Assembly (NCBI GenBank): GCA_913778905.1
Contig: CAJYYA010000010.1
Location: forward strand, 124,001-188,000
DNA: 64,000 bases
Direction of reading: 5' to 3'
Source of the DNA: an uncultured Naasia sp.
GTDB lineage: Bacteria; Actinomycetota; Actinomycetes; Actinomycetales; Microbacteriaceae
The notes under the pieces were generated by a model. That model was not told the DNA's origin. It ran no database searches and saw only the letters and a list, made by a program, of their open reading frames with translations. This document shows positions 48,575-57,074 of the stretch, one piece after another. Numbering within the stretch: position 1 is the first letter of the stretch; the number at the start of each line of letters is the position of its first letter. A program made the position numbers and the translations under genes.

Positions 48575-49228
48575 TCAGCCGCGAAGGCCGAGTAGCGGGA
48601 GGATGTGCGACAGGTCGCGCACGTCCAGAGACACGTCGGCCCGGTCCCGGACGGCTGGTTTGGCGTCGAACGCCACCGATAGGCCGGCTTCGTCCATCAT
48701 GGCCAGGTCGTTTGCACCGTCGCCTACGGCGACGACCGCCGACGAGTCGATCCCGAAGGCGTCACGCCACTCCCTCAGGGCGATGGCCTTGGCGGCAGCA
48801 TCGACGATCGGCCCGTCCACTCGCCCCGTGAGCACCCCGTCCTCGACCTCGAGGCGGTTCGCGCGGTGCCGATCGAGGCCCAGCCGCGCCGCGAGCGGGT
48901 CGAGCAATTCGTGGAACCCGCCCGAGACGACGGCGACGCGTCCTCCCGCCGAGTGGACGGCGTCGATCAGTTCGGGAACGCCCTGCGTCACGGTCAGCTG
49001 TTCGGAGAGCTCACCCAGGACGGAGACCGGAACGCCGGCCAGAGTCGCGACTCGTTCCCGCAGACTCGTTGCGAAGTCCAATTCCCCGTTCATGGCTCGC
49101 GCCGTGATGTCGGCTACCCGGTCGAGACTGCCGGCTCGGGCGGCGATCAGCTCGATGGCCTCTTCTTCGATCAGGGTGGAGTCGACGTCCAGCACCACCA
49201 GGTGCCGGACGTCGGCGACCGCCGCCAC
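48575..49228 (-). CDS. serB: Phosphoserine phosphatase
   Basis: A 217-residue HAD phosphatase removing phosphate from O-phosphoserine, the last step of serine synthesis. D15 and D17 lie in LDVDST, the SGG of VVSGGF and GDGANDLAMMDEA complete the HAD motifs, and the cap region EEEAIELIAARAG fits SerB. It lacks the N-terminal ACT domains of some SerB proteins. The GTG start overlaps the glgC stop by one base (TAGTG), implying coupling to glgC although the pathways differ. Confidence 0.93.
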   Translation of the reverse strand: MAAVADVRHLVVLDVDSTLIEEEAIELIAARAGSLDRVADITARAMNGELDFATSLRERVATLAGVPVSVLGELSEQLTVTQGVPELIDAVHSAGGRVAVVSGGFHELLDPLAARLGLDRHRANRLEVEDGVLTGRVDGPIVDAAAKAIALREWRDAFGIDSSAVVAVGDGANDLAMMDEAGLSVAFDAKPAVRDRADVSLDVRDLSHILPLLGLRG

Positions 49229-50469
49229 TACGCAGTGACCCGTTCTCCCTTGCCGACCACGGTGATTCCGCTGTCGGTCACGGTGAAGCCACGCGCGCGG
49301 TCGAGGTCGTGATTGATGCCCACCTGAGCACCTTCCTCGACGACGACGTTCTTGTCGAGGATGGTGCGGGACACGACCGCGTTGGGGTGGACCCTCGCGC
49401 GGTCGAAGAGCACGGAGTCGGTCACGACGGCGCCGGATTCGATGGTGCACCAGGGGCCGAGAACGCTGCGCTCGATGCGTGCGCCCGAGATGAGGGAACC
49501 CAGAGACACGATCGAGTCGATCATCGTGCCGTTGTTACCTGCCCCGTCGCGGACGAACTTGGCAGGCGGCGAGTTGAGCTGCTGCGTGTAGATCGGCCAC
49601 GAGCGGTTGTACAGGTTGAAGACCGGCAGGGCGGCGATGAGGTCCTGGTGCGCCTCGAAGAAGGAGTCGATGCTCCCCACGTCACGCCAGTAGAAGCGGT
49701 CGCGGTCCGTGGCGCCGGGAACCTCGTTGCGGTTCAGGTCGTAGACACCGGCGTCACCCGCCTGGACGAAGGCCGGCATGATGTCGCCGCCCATATCGTG
49801 AGCCGAACCCTCGCGGTCGGCGTCGGCCTTGACGGCGTCGATGAGGGCGTCGGCCGTGAAGACGTAGTTGCCCATCGATGCGAGCACTTCGTCGGGAGAG
49901 TCGGGCAGACCCTTCGGGTTCTTCGGCTTCTCGAGGAATTCCTGGATGCGGTCGGGGCGCGAGTCGTCCACCTGGATGACGCCGAACTGGTCGGCGATCG
50001 AGATGGGCTGGCGGATGGCCGCGACCGTCGCGCCGACACCGGATGCGATGTGCGCCTCGATCATCTGCGAGAAGTCCATGCGGTAGACGTGGTCCGCACC
50101 GACCACGACGACGATGTCGGGCTTCTCATCGTTGATGAGATTGAGGCTCTGCAGGATGGCGTCCGCGGACCCGGTGTACCAGCGCTTGCCCAGACGCTGC
50201 TGGGCCGGCACGGATGCCACGTAGGCGTTGAGCAGGCCCGACAGACGCCACGTCTCAGCCACGTGGCGGTCGAGGCTATGCGACTTGTACTGCGTGAGGA
50301 CCACGATCTGGGTCAGACCGGAGTTGATGAGGTTCGACAGGGCGAAGTCGATGAGTCGGTACGTGCCGCCGAAGGGCACCGCGGGCTTCGCGCGGTCGGC
50401 CGTGAGGGGCATGAGCCTCTTGCCTTCGCCGCCTGCGAGGACGATGCCGAAGATCTTCTTTGATGCCAT
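49228..50469 (-). CDS. glgC: Glucose-1-phosphate adenylyltransferase
   Basis: A 413-residue ADP-glucose pyrophosphorylase, the committed step of glycogen synthesis. [25 protein letters not shown] is the N-terminal nucleotide and regulator region, with [10 protein letters not shown] after it. [13 protein letters not shown] carries the metal aspartate, and a left-handed beta-helix forms the C-terminus. The ATG at 50469 has a TATGCT -10 ending six bases upstream, so the mRNA is probably leaderless. It diverges from glgA across 114 bp. Confidence 0.97.
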   Translation of the reverse strand: MASKKIFGIVLAGGEGKRLMPLTADRAKPAVPFGGTYRLIDFALSNLINSGLTQIVVLTQYKSHSLDRHVAETWRLSGLLNAYVASVPAQQRLGKRWYTGSADAILQSLNLINDEKPDIVVVVGADHVYRMDFSQMIEAHIASGVGATVAAIRQPISIADQFGVIQVDDSRPDRIQEFLEKPKNPKGLPDSPDEVLASMGNYVFTADALIDAVKADADREGSAHDMGGDIMPAFVQAGDAGVYDLNRNEVPGATDRDRFYWRDVGSIDSFFEAHQDLIAALPVFNLYNRSWPIYTQQLNSPPAKFVRDGAGNNGTMIDSIVSLGSLISGARIERSVLGPWCTIESGAVVTDSVLFDRARVHPNAVVSRTILDKNVVVEEGAQVGINHDLDRARGFTVTDSGITVVGKGERVTA

Positions 50470-50475
50470 GGGGTG

Positions 50476-50481
50476 AGCATA
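50476..50481 (-). promoter_or_regulatory. -10 hexamer TATGCT of leaderless glgC
   Basis: Minus-strand TATGCT ends six bases before the glgC ATG at 50469, with no ribosome-binding site. It faces the glgA promoter. Confidence 0.5.
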
Positions 50482-50570
50482 GGGCCCGAAATCCTGCGGA
50501 AACAGAACATCAGACGGAGCGTTCGCCGAACGCGCCCCGATAGACGCGTGTCGACCCCGGCGGCCTGCAG

Positions 50571-50576
50571 TAGCGT
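50571..50576 (+). promoter_or_regulatory. -10 hexamer TAGCGT of leaderless glgA
   Basis: TAGCGT ends seven bases before the glgA ATG at 50584, again with no ribosome-binding site. Confidence 0.5.
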
Positions 50577-50583
50577 GACTCGA

Positions 50584-51804
50584 ATGCGAGTCGATCTTCT
50601 GACGAGGGAATATCCGCCCGAGGTCTACGGCGGTGCCGGTGTGCACGTCGCGGAACTGGTGAAGGCGTTGCGCCGGGACATCGATGTCCAGGTGCGCGCG
50701 TTCGGGCTGCCGCGCGGTGAGGAGGGCACGCACGCCTACCTCGTGCCTCCGCAGCTCGCGACCGCCAACCCGACCCTGGCCACTCTCGGAGTCGACCTCC
50801 AGATCGCCCAGGACGCGGAGGGAGCGGACCTCGTCCATTCGCACACCTGGTACGCCAATGCGGCGGGCCGACTCGCCTCGATGTTGCACGGCATCCCGCA
50901 CGTGGTGACCGCGCACAGCCTCGAGCCCCTGCGGCCATGGAAGGCCGAGCAGCTGGGCGGCGGCTACCGGGTGTCCAGCTGGATCGAACGAGAGGCCTTC
51001 GAGAACGCCGACGCCGTCATCGCCGTGAGCGACGGCATGCGTCGCGACATCCTCCGCTCGTATCCCCGGCTCGACGAAAGCCGGGTCGAGGTCATCTACA
51101 ACGGCATCGACCTCGATGCATGGAAGCCCGTTCACGACGCCGACCTCGTCCGCTCGCTGGGCATCGACCCCGATCGGCCCACCGTGGTGTTCGTCGGGCG
51201 GATCACCCGTCAGAAGGGTCTTCCCTACCTGCTCCGCGCCGCGCGTCGTCTGCCGACGGATGTCCAGCTCGTGCTGTGCGCCGGTGCACCGGACACCGCC
51301 GAGATCATGGCCGAGGTGAGCGACGCCGTGCGGGAGTTGCAGAGCGAGCGCGGTGGAGTCGTGTGGCTCGACCGCCTGCTCAGCCGCAACGAACTCAGCG
51401 CCGTCCTCACTGCGGCCACCGTTTTCGTGTGCCCGTCGGTCTACGAGCCGCTCGGCATCGTCAACCTGGAGGCCATGGCCTGCGGCGCTGCCGTCGTCGG
51501 CACCGCGACGGGAGGGATCCCCGAGGTGGTCGCCGATGGAGAGACCGGTCGTCTCGTCCCGATCGAACAGGCGGACGATGGAACGGGGACACCGCTGGAC
51601 CCCGAGCTCTTCGTCTCCGACCTCGCCCGGATCCTGACCGAGGTGGTCTCGAACCCCGAACAGGCGAAGGCCTTCGGAGAGGCCGGTCGCCGTCGAGCCG
51701 AGGAGCAGTTCAGCTGGGCCCGCATCGCCGACGAGACACGCGATCTCTATGCGCGTGTCCTCGGGGGCGGTTCCAGGGTTCCGCAGGCGCCGTCGGTAGG
51801 CTGA
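50584..51804 (+). CDS. glgA: Glycogen synthase, actinobacterial GT4 type
   Basis: A 406-residue GT4 glycosyltransferase of the corynebacterial GlgA type. In mycobacteria the homologue uses ADP-glucose to make maltose-1-phosphate or extend glucan. [22 protein letters not shown] is replaced here by the same N-terminal pattern ([12 protein letters not shown] at about 8-19), VGRITRQKG starts the nucleotide domain, and the E-x7-E motif is in [15 protein letters not shown]. GlgC makes its substrate and is divergently transcribed. Since treS is also nearby, a link between glycogen and trehalose is plausible. Confidence 0.93.
   Translation: MRVDLLTREYPPEVYGGAGVHVAELVKALRRDIDVQVRAFGLPRGEEGTHAYLVPPQLATANPTLATLGVDLQIAQDAEGADLVHSHTWYANAAGRLASMLHGIPHVVTAHSLEPLRPWKAEQLGGGYRVSSWIEREAFENADAVIAVSDGMRRDILRSYPRLDESRVEVIYNGIDLDAWKPVHDADLVRSLGIDPDRPTVVFVGRITRQKGLPYLLRAARRLPTDVQLVLCAGAPDTAEIMAEVSDAVRELQSERGGVVWLDRLLSRNELSAVLTAATVFVCPSVYEPLGIVNLEAMACGAAVVGTATGGIPEVVADGETGRLVPIEQADDGTGTPLDPELFVSDLARILTEVVSNPEQAKAFGEAGRRRAEEQFSWARIADETRDLYARVLGGGSRVPQAPSVG
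51797..51802 (+). promoter_or_regulatory. -10 hexamer TAGGCT, leaderless ABC ATPase gene
   Basis: TAGGCT overlaps the end of glgA and ends seven bases before the ATG at 51810. It would give this gene its own leaderless transcript besides read-through from glgA. Confidence 0.5.
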
Positions 51805-51809
51805 AACGC

Positions 51810-52595
51810 ATGAGCATCGTCCTCGATCTGTCCGACGTCTCCGTCTCACGGAGCGGGAACGAAATCCTGAAGAACGTCTCCTGGAAGGTCGACAGCAGCG
51901 AGCGCTGGGTCGTCCTCGGCGCCAACGGAGCGGGGAAGACGACGCTCCTGCAGGTCGCCGCGGCGGCGATGCACCCGTCCAGCGGAACGGCGACGATCCT
52001 CGATCAGCGAGTCGGGTCGGTGGATCTGTTCGAGTTGCGGCCTCGCATCGGCTTCGCGTCGACCGCGATGGCTCGGAAGGTCCCCGCGGACGAGCTCGTA
52101 GTCGACGTAGTGCTCACCGCCGCCTACTCGGTGACCGGACGTTGGAACGAGCAGTACGAGGACATCGACGTGCGCCGTGCCAACCGTGTGCTGGCCGAGT
52201 GGAAGCTCGGCCACCTCGCGGAGCGTCGCTTCGGCGATCTGAGCGACGGTGAACAGAAACGCGTTCAGATCGCCCGGGCGGTCATGACCGACCCCGAGCT
52301 GCTGTTGCTCGACGAGCCCGCCGCGAGCCTCGACCTCGGCGCCCGCGAGGAGTTGCTCCAGCTGCTCGGCGGCTACGCCAGCTCGCCGCAGGCGCCTGGC
52401 ATCGTCATGGTGACCCACCACGTCGAAGAGATCCCGCCCGGTTTCACGCACGCTCTGTTGCTCCAGGACGGCCGCGTGACCGCGGCCGGACCCATGCACG
52501 AGGTGCTAACCGCCGAGGTTCTCTCCGAGGCGTTCGGGCTTCGTCTGAAGGTGGATGAGCTCGACGGACGCTACTCGGCGCGCGCCGCTTATTGA
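51810..52595 (+). CDS. Lone ABC transporter-type ATP-binding protein
   Basis: A 261-residue ABC ATPase. Walker [10 protein letters not shown] is near residues 36-44, the signature is [14 protein letters not shown] with Asp in place of the second Gly (SDGEQ), and Walker B is [12 protein letters not shown]. It resembles YlmA/ModF-like cytoplasmic ABC proteins. No permease or binding protein is adjacent, so its partner is unknown. Start by homology and the -10 box seven bases upstream; glgA ends five nt before. Confidence 0.85.
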   Translation: MSIVLDLSDVSVSRSGNEILKNVSWKVDSSERWVVLGANGAGKTTLLQVAAAAMHPSSGTATILDQRVGSVDLFELRPRIGFASTAMARKVPADELVVDVVLTAAYSVTGRWNEQYEDIDVRRANRVLAEWKLGHLAERRFGDLSDGEQKRVQIARAVMTDPELLLLDEPAASLDLGAREELLQLLGGYASSPQAPGIVMVTHHVEEIPPGFTHALLLQDGRVTAAGPMHEVLTAEVLSEAFGLRLKVDELDGRYSARAAY

Positions 52596-52648
52596 TTCCA
52601 TCCACGACACGGCGCCCGCACGGGTGGCCCTGTCGACCGTGTGGCTGG

Positions 52649-52690
52649 TAGTGTTGACGGTCGGCCCCGGTGCCATTCGCGCCGGCCGAC
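52649..52690 (+). promoter_or_regulatory. Promoter and leader hairpin of rpmE2
   Basis: A -10-like TAGTGT (52649-52654) would start transcription near 52661. There GTCGGCC (52660-52666) pairs with GGCCGAC (52684-52690), making a 5'-terminal hairpin in a leader of about 79 nt before rpmE2. Leader structures for L31 genes are known in Actinobacteria (recalled, not checked). No Zur-box-like palindrome was found. Confidence 0.35.
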
Positions 52691-52739
52691 GTCTTCGCGG
52701 CTCGGCCGCCTGTTACTCCCATCGATCAAAGGTTCTGTC

Positions 52740-52988
52740 ATGAAGTCCGGCTCTCACCCCGATTACGCCCCCGTCGTCTTCCGCGACCTCGCTTCGGGAG
52801 AGACCTTCCTCACCCGTTCGACGATGTCGAGCGGCAAGACCATCGAGCTCGACGGTGTGACCTACCCCGTCGTCGACGTCGAGATCTCCTCGGCCTCGCA
52901 CCCCTTCTACACCGGCAAGCAGCGCATCATGGACAGCGCCGGCCGCGTCGAGAAGTTCAACCAGCGCTTCAAGAACTTCGGCAAGTAA
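52740..52988 (+). CDS. rpmE2: 50S ribosomal protein L31 type B (zinc-free)
   Basis: An 82-residue L31 of the B type: it has no cysteine at all, so it cannot bind zinc. In many Actinobacteria this paralogue replaces the zinc-binding L31 under zinc starvation and is Zur-controlled; here no Zur site is visible, so it may be the standing copy. [23 protein letters not shown] and [10 protein letters not shown] are conserved. The ATG at 52740 is set by homology, with AAAGG upstream. Confidence 0.95.
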   Translation: MKSGSHPDYAPVVFRDLASGETFLTRSTMSSGKTIELDGVTYPVVDVEISSASHPFYTGKQRIMDSAGRVEKFNQRFKNFGK

Positions 52989-53006
52989 GACGCCGGGTTC
53001 CACTGG

Positions 53007-53041
53007 GAAGGCCCGTCACCCCTCGTGGGTGGCGGGCCTTC
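53007..53041. terminator. Terminator after rpmE2
   Basis: A 15-bp stem, GAAGGCCCGTCACCC against GGGTGGCGGGCCTTC with one T-G pair, and a five-base loop, 18 nt after the rpmE2 stop. The exonuclease gene converges from the right. Confidence 0.85.
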
Positions 53042-53124
53042 GTCGTTCCCGGGAGGGTGCCCCCGGAGACGTCTAGACCGATGACCGAAACGGTGCCCGC
53101 GCCGCGCGGAACGAGCGAAGAGAG

Positions 53125-54024
53125 TCAGAGAGTGCCGGACTCCGTCGCGGCGGCGACCGCGAGGCGCTCCGGCCAGTCACCGGACTTGGTGAAATCGGGT
53201 TCGCGGCGGCGCATGTATTCGACGAAGCTCTCCGTCTGCTCGCGGCACCAGGCGACCTGCATCGCATGCAGTTCCTCCAGCGAGACGTCGAGATACTCCG
53301 GATAGCGCCGGGCGAGTGCCAGTGCGACTCGGCCCGCGGCGATCGCGTCGGCTGCGGAGTCGTGCGCGTCGTCGAGGGGGACGCCGTAGAACTCCGACGC
53401 GGCCGTGAGCGTGCGCTTTCCGCGACGGAACCTGTCGACGCCCTTGTCGATGACGAGAGGATCGATCACGAGGGCGTTCTCGACGCAGCCGAGGTCGTGA
53501 CGGCGGGTCTCATGGCGGAGGAGCGTCAGATCGTAGGGAGCGTTGTAGATCACGATGGGGATACCGCGCTCCACGAGTCCGCACAGCTCGGTGACGATCT
53601 CCTCGACCACCTCGGGCGCCGGACGCCCCTCGGAGCGAGCCCTCTCCGTCGTGATGCCGTGGATGGCGGCGGCACCCGCAGGGATCTCGATGCCCGGATC
53701 GGCGAGCCAGTCGCGACGCGAGATCGAGTTGCCCTGCGCGTCGAGCACGCCGACGTGTGCGGACACGATGCGGGCTGTCTCCGGGTCGATGCCGGTGGTC
53801 TCGAGATCGAAGACACCGATCTCACGAGTCCAGCCGATAACCCCGGGGCTGTCGAAGACCATCGAGGTGAGGGCCGGCTCGTCGGCCTCGGGGGAGTGCG
53901 TCACGTCCGTGACCGCGGCGGCGATGACATCGACGGCGGCGGAACGGAAGGTGGTCGGGCCGCTCGTGGTGAGGTCGTCGAAGTCGAGTCCGTCGAGTGT
54001 CAGATCGGTGTCCACGACGTCCAC
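53125..54024 (-). CDS. DEDDh 3'-5' exonuclease, DnaQ-like
   Basis: A 299-residue DnaQ-family exonuclease. The catalytic DEDDh residues are visible: D73 and E75 in FDLETTG, Asp in NAPYDLTLL, and His and Asp in DAHDSAADA. The substrate could be DNA or RNA; annotation as an epsilon-like exonuclease is common for this actinobacterial type. Residues 1-54 are an acidic extension without homology; the GTG at 54024 is kept because GGAGG lies upstream, but M55 is an alternative start. A C-terminal tail (WCREQTESFVEYMRRR) is conserved in the group. Confidence 0.88.
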   Translation of the reverse strand: MDVVDTDLTLDGLDFDDLTTSGPTTFRSAAVDVIAAAVTDVTHSPEADEPALTSMVFDSPGVIGWTREIGVFDLETTGIDPETARIVSAHVGVLDAQGNSISRRDWLADPGIEIPAGAAAIHGITTERARSEGRPAPEVVEEIVTELCGLVERGIPIVIYNAPYDLTLLRHETRRHDLGCVENALVIDPLVIDKGVDRFRRGKRTLTAASEFYGVPLDDAHDSAADAIAAGRVALALARRYPEYLDVSLEELHAMQVAWCREQTESFVEYMRRREPDFTKSGDWPERLAVAAATESGTL

Positions 54025-54104
54025 GGTACGGACGACCTCCGACGCGGGCTGTTCGACGCTCCGGATCTTCCGGAATGCATGGGTGCGTCGGCGGGAGGTA
54101 GGAC

Positions 54105-54163
54105 CTCGATACGCTTCGCTACTCGGCCGGTCTCGGTACGGGACGCTTCGCGGTCCCTACTCG
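54105..54163. repeat. Dispersed REP-like repeat, inverted sibling of the 25-kb copies
   Basis: Positions 54105-54125 are the exact reverse complement of 25095-25115 in copy 1 (21 of 21 nt). A degenerate second unit (54132-54163) repeats the plan CTCGGTACG ... CGCTTCGC ... TACTCG. It lies in the 199-nt gap between the exonuclease gene and treS. No terminator stands out in this gap. Confidence 0.85.
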
Positions 54164-54223
54164 ACCTCCGGAATCCCCGACGTCGACCAGGCCGCGAGGC
54201 TGTACCGAGAGCGACTCCTGAAA

Positions 54224-55954
54224 TCAGCCGACGAGGGCCTGGGGGTCCCAGACCTTCAGCCAATAGAAGGCCTGGCTGCCGAGGGTGAGGGTCAGAGTTC
54301 CGTCGTCGCCCACGCGCGGGAACTCCGCGCCGCCGAACAGGTCGGTGAGACGGGCTCCCGGGTGCTCGTCGAGGGAGATCTTCACTGTGATCGGGTTGTG
54401 CGAGAAATTGAAGACGCACAGCAGGTTCTCCGGCTGATCACCGATGTGCTGGGCCCCCGAGTTCTGCGGCCCCGCGTAGGAACGCACGAACGCCAGCGCC
54501 GACTCGTGATCCGTGTCCTGCACGGTCAGCTCTCCGAGACCGAAGGTCGGGTGCGCCTTCCGGATGTGGATGACGTTACGGACCCAGTGCAACAACGAGC
54601 GGGACTGCGCCAGTTGCGCCTCGACATTGACCGACGCGTAGTTGTAGACGAGCGACTGCACGACCGGCAGATAGAGCTTGCCCGGGTCGGCGGATGAGAA
54701 GCCGGCGTTGCGGTCCGGCGTCCACTGCATCGGCGTGCGGGAAGCGTCGCGATCGGCGAGCCAGATGTTGTCGCCCATTCCGATCTCGTCGCCGTAGTAG
54801 AGGAACGGGCTGCCGGGCAGCGAGAACAGCAGCGCGTGGGCGAGCTCCAGCTCGGCCCTGGAGTTGTCGAGCAGGGGAGCGAGGCGACGGCGGATACCGA
54901 TGTTGCTGCGCATGCGCGGGTCGTAGGCGTACCAGCCGTACATGGCCTGCCGGTACTCCTCCGACACCATCTCGAGCGTCAGCTCGTCGTGGTTGCGGAG
55001 GAAGACACCCCATGCCGCACCGCTCGGCACGTCGGTCGTCTCCTTGAGCGTCTTGACGAGCTCCTGGGACGTCTGAGCCCGAAGGGAGTAGAAGATCCGG
55101 GGCATGATCGGGAAGTCGAAGGCCATGTGGCACTCCGGCTCCTCCTCGGTACCGAAGAACGCGGCGACCTCGCGCGGCCACTGGTTCGCCTCGGCGATGA
55201 GGATGCGGCCCGGGTAGTCGCGGTCGACCATCGCGCGGAGCTTCTTGATGAAGTCGTGCGTCGGCGGCTCCCCCTCTCCGTTGCCCTCCTCGGACTCGAA
55301 GAGGTAGGGGATCGCGTCGAGTCGGAGACCGTCCACGCCGAGGTCGAGCCAGAAGCGGACGATGTCGTAGATCGCCTCCTGCACCGCGGGGTTCTCGAAG
55401 TTGAGGTCGGGCTGGTGCGAGAAGAAGCGGTGGAAGAAGAACTGGCGCCTGACCGGGTCGAAGGTCCAGTTGGACTCTTCCGTGTCGACGAAGATGATGC
55501 GGATGTTCTCGTACTTCTCGTCCGTGTCGCTCCACACGTAGTAGTCGCCGTAGGGACCCTCGGGGTCTTCGCGGGACTGCTGGAACCACTCGTGCGCGTC
55601 GCTCGTGTGGTTGAGCGGGAAGTCCATGACGATGCGCATGTTGCGCTCGTGGGCGCGCTTCACCAGTTCGCGGAACTCGTCGATCGTGCCGAACTCGGGC
55701 AGGACGCTCTTGAAGTCGGAGACGTCGTAGCCGCCGTCCCGCAGGGGCGACTGGTAGAACGGCGGCATCCACAGGGCGTCGACGCCGAGCCACTGCAGGT
55801 AGTCGAGCTTCGAGGTGAGACCGCTGATGTCCCCCGTGCCGTCGCCGTTGCTGTCCACGAACGAGCGGACCATGACCTCGTAGAACACCGCGCGGCGATA
55901 CCACTGCGGGTTGAGAGCCAGGCCGGGCAGGGTGATCGGGGCGGTGAAGCTCAC
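54224..55954 (-). CDS. treS: Trehalose synthase (maltose alpha-D-glucosyltransferase)
   Basis: A 576-residue GH13 enzyme interconverting maltose and trehalose. The catalytic residues are D213 (GLRLDAIPY), E255 (ILIAEANQW) and D323 (LRNHDELTL). YEVMVRSFVDSNGDG at the N-terminus is diagnostic of TreS. There is no fused maltokinase domain, and no GlgE or maltokinase gene is in the window. The GTG start has AAGGAGAG upstream, and a TAGACT -10 lies on the minus strand at 55990-55985. With glgC and glgA nearby, it may feed maltose and glycogen turnover. Confidence 0.95.
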   Translation of the reverse strand: MSFTAPITLPGLALNPQWYRRAVFYEVMVRSFVDSNGDGTGDISGLTSKLDYLQWLGVDALWMPPFYQSPLRDGGYDVSDFKSVLPEFGTIDEFRELVKRAHERNMRIVMDFPLNHTSDAHEWFQQSREDPEGPYGDYYVWSDTDEKYENIRIIFVDTEESNWTFDPVRRQFFFHRFFSHQPDLNFENPAVQEAIYDIVRFWLDLGVDGLRLDAIPYLFESEEGNGEGEPPTHDFIKKLRAMVDRDYPGRILIAEANQWPREVAAFFGTEEEPECHMAFDFPIMPRIFYSLRAQTSQELVKTLKETTDVPSGAAWGVFLRNHDELTLEMVSEEYRQAMYGWYAYDPRMRSNIGIRRRLAPLLDNSRAELELAHALLFSLPGSPFLYYGDEIGMGDNIWLADRDASRTPMQWTPDRNAGFSSADPGKLYLPVVQSLVYNYASVNVEAQLAQSRSLLHWVRNVIHIRKAHPTFGLGELTVQDTDHESALAFVRSYAGPQNSGAQHIGDQPENLLCVFNFSHNPITVKISLDEHPGARLTDLFGGAEFPRVGDDGTLTLTLGSQAFYWLKVWDPQALVG

Positions 55955-55984
55955 GGCTCTCCTTCGCGAGGGGACGGTCGGTCC

Positions 55985-55990
55985 AGTCTA
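55985..55990 (-). promoter_or_regulatory. -10 hexamer TAGACT of treS
   Basis: Minus-strand TAGACT 31 nt before the treS GTG, giving a short leader that carries the ribosome-binding site. Confidence 0.5.
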
Positions 55991-56117
55991 GGTTTCCGTC
56001 GGTCGAAGACTGAGTGAGTGAACCTGGGGGCTCGCTGACAGCATGCAGGCGCTGGAGTGCACGAGAGCCGTGATCGAAGGCCACGCGAGGCACCGTCCGG
56101 CCGAGGACGGTCGCACC

Positions 56118-56123
56118 TAAGCT
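56118..56123 (+). promoter_or_regulatory. -10-like TAAGCT of hydrolase gene
   Basis: TAAGCT ends nine bases before the ATG at 56133 with no ribosome-binding site, compatible with a leaderless or nearly leaderless mRNA. Confidence 0.35.
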
Positions 56124-56132
56124 GGGCTACCG

Positions 56133-57074
56133 ATGAAGCATGTCGAGGCACCGTATCCCGTCGTCCGCCGGCTCTCCGGACGGGAGCGCACCGACACCGT
56201 CCTCGGCTCGACGACGCACTCGTGGGAGTACGGTCCCTCGAACGCGAGTCGCACCATCGTGGTCGTCCACGGCTTCCGCGGTGATCACCACGGACTCGAG
56301 GCTGTCGCGGCACACCTGATCGCTCTGGACGACGACCTCCGTGTCGTGGCGCCCGATCTGCCCGGGTTCGGGACCTCCGAGCCCCTCCGTGACGCCGACC
56401 ACGACATCCGCGGTTACGCCGCCTGGCTCACCGCCTTCCGGGCGGCCGTGGGGGAGCCCGAACGCGACGCCGTGCTCGGCCACTCCTTCGGCAGCATCGT
56501 CGTCTCCGCCGCGCTGGCGGCGGGGATGCCCGCGAGCCGTGTCGTGCTGATCAATCCGATCGCCGCCCCCGCCCTGTCGGGGCCGAACGGGATCGGCACG
56601 CGCCTGGCGATCTTCTACTACTGGCTCGGATCCCGTCTGCCGGAGCGGCTCGGTTTCGGTGTGCTCCGCTGGCGCGTCGTGACACGTGGGATGAGTGTCT
56701 TCATGGCGAAGACCCGGGACCCGGATCTGCGTCGCTGGATCCACAACCAGCACGACCTCTACTTCGGCGCGTTCGCCAGCCGCTCCGTCGTGCTCGACGC
56801 GTTCAAGGCCTCGGTGTCGCACGACGTCAGCGAGTACGCCGCCTCCATCCACGCGCCGGTCCGCCTCATCGCCGCCGAGAAGGACGAGATCACGCCCGTC
56901 GCCGAGCAGTACCGGCTGCTCGAGCGGTTCCCGGATGCATCGCTTCTCGTCCTCCCCGCCGTCGGCCATCTCATCCACTACGAGCGGCCCGCCGAGACCG
57001 CGGCCGACATCCTCGCTTTCCTCGACGGCGCCCCCGGGCCCGCGAGCCACGCAGAGACGGGGGACCGCTCGTGA
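56133..57074 (+). CDS. Alpha/beta hydrolase
   Basis: A 313-residue cytoplasmic alpha/beta hydrolase. HGFRGDHHG (46-54) forms the oxyanion region, S118 in GHSFGS is the nucleophile, the Asp lies in AEKDEITPV and the His in VGHLIHYE. The mid region with hydrophobic stretches (FYYWLGSRLPERLGF) is probably a lid. Substrate is unknown. Its stop overlaps the glycosyltransferase start (GTGA), so the two are coupled and may act in one pathway. Confidence 0.88.
   Translation: MKHVEAPYPVVRRLSGRERTDTVLGSTTHSWEYGPSNASRTIVVVHGFRGDHHGLEAVAAHLIALDDDLRVVAPDLPGFGTSEPLRDADHDIRGYAAWLTAFRAAVGEPERDAVLGHSFGSIVVSAALAAGMPASRVVLINPIAAPALSGPNGIGTRLAIFYYWLGSRLPERLGFGVLRWRVVTRGMSVFMAKTRDPDLRRWIHNQHDLYFGAFASRSVVLDAFKASVSHDVSEYAASIHAPVRLIAAEKDEITPVAEQYRLLERFPDASLLVLPAVGHLIHYERPAETAADILAFLDGAPGPASHAETGDRS

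Noticed and set aside
52596-52739. Zur box upstream of rpmE2
   Set aside because: No AT-rich TGA...TCA palindrome was found; the only inverted repeat is GC-rich and placed in the transcribed leader.
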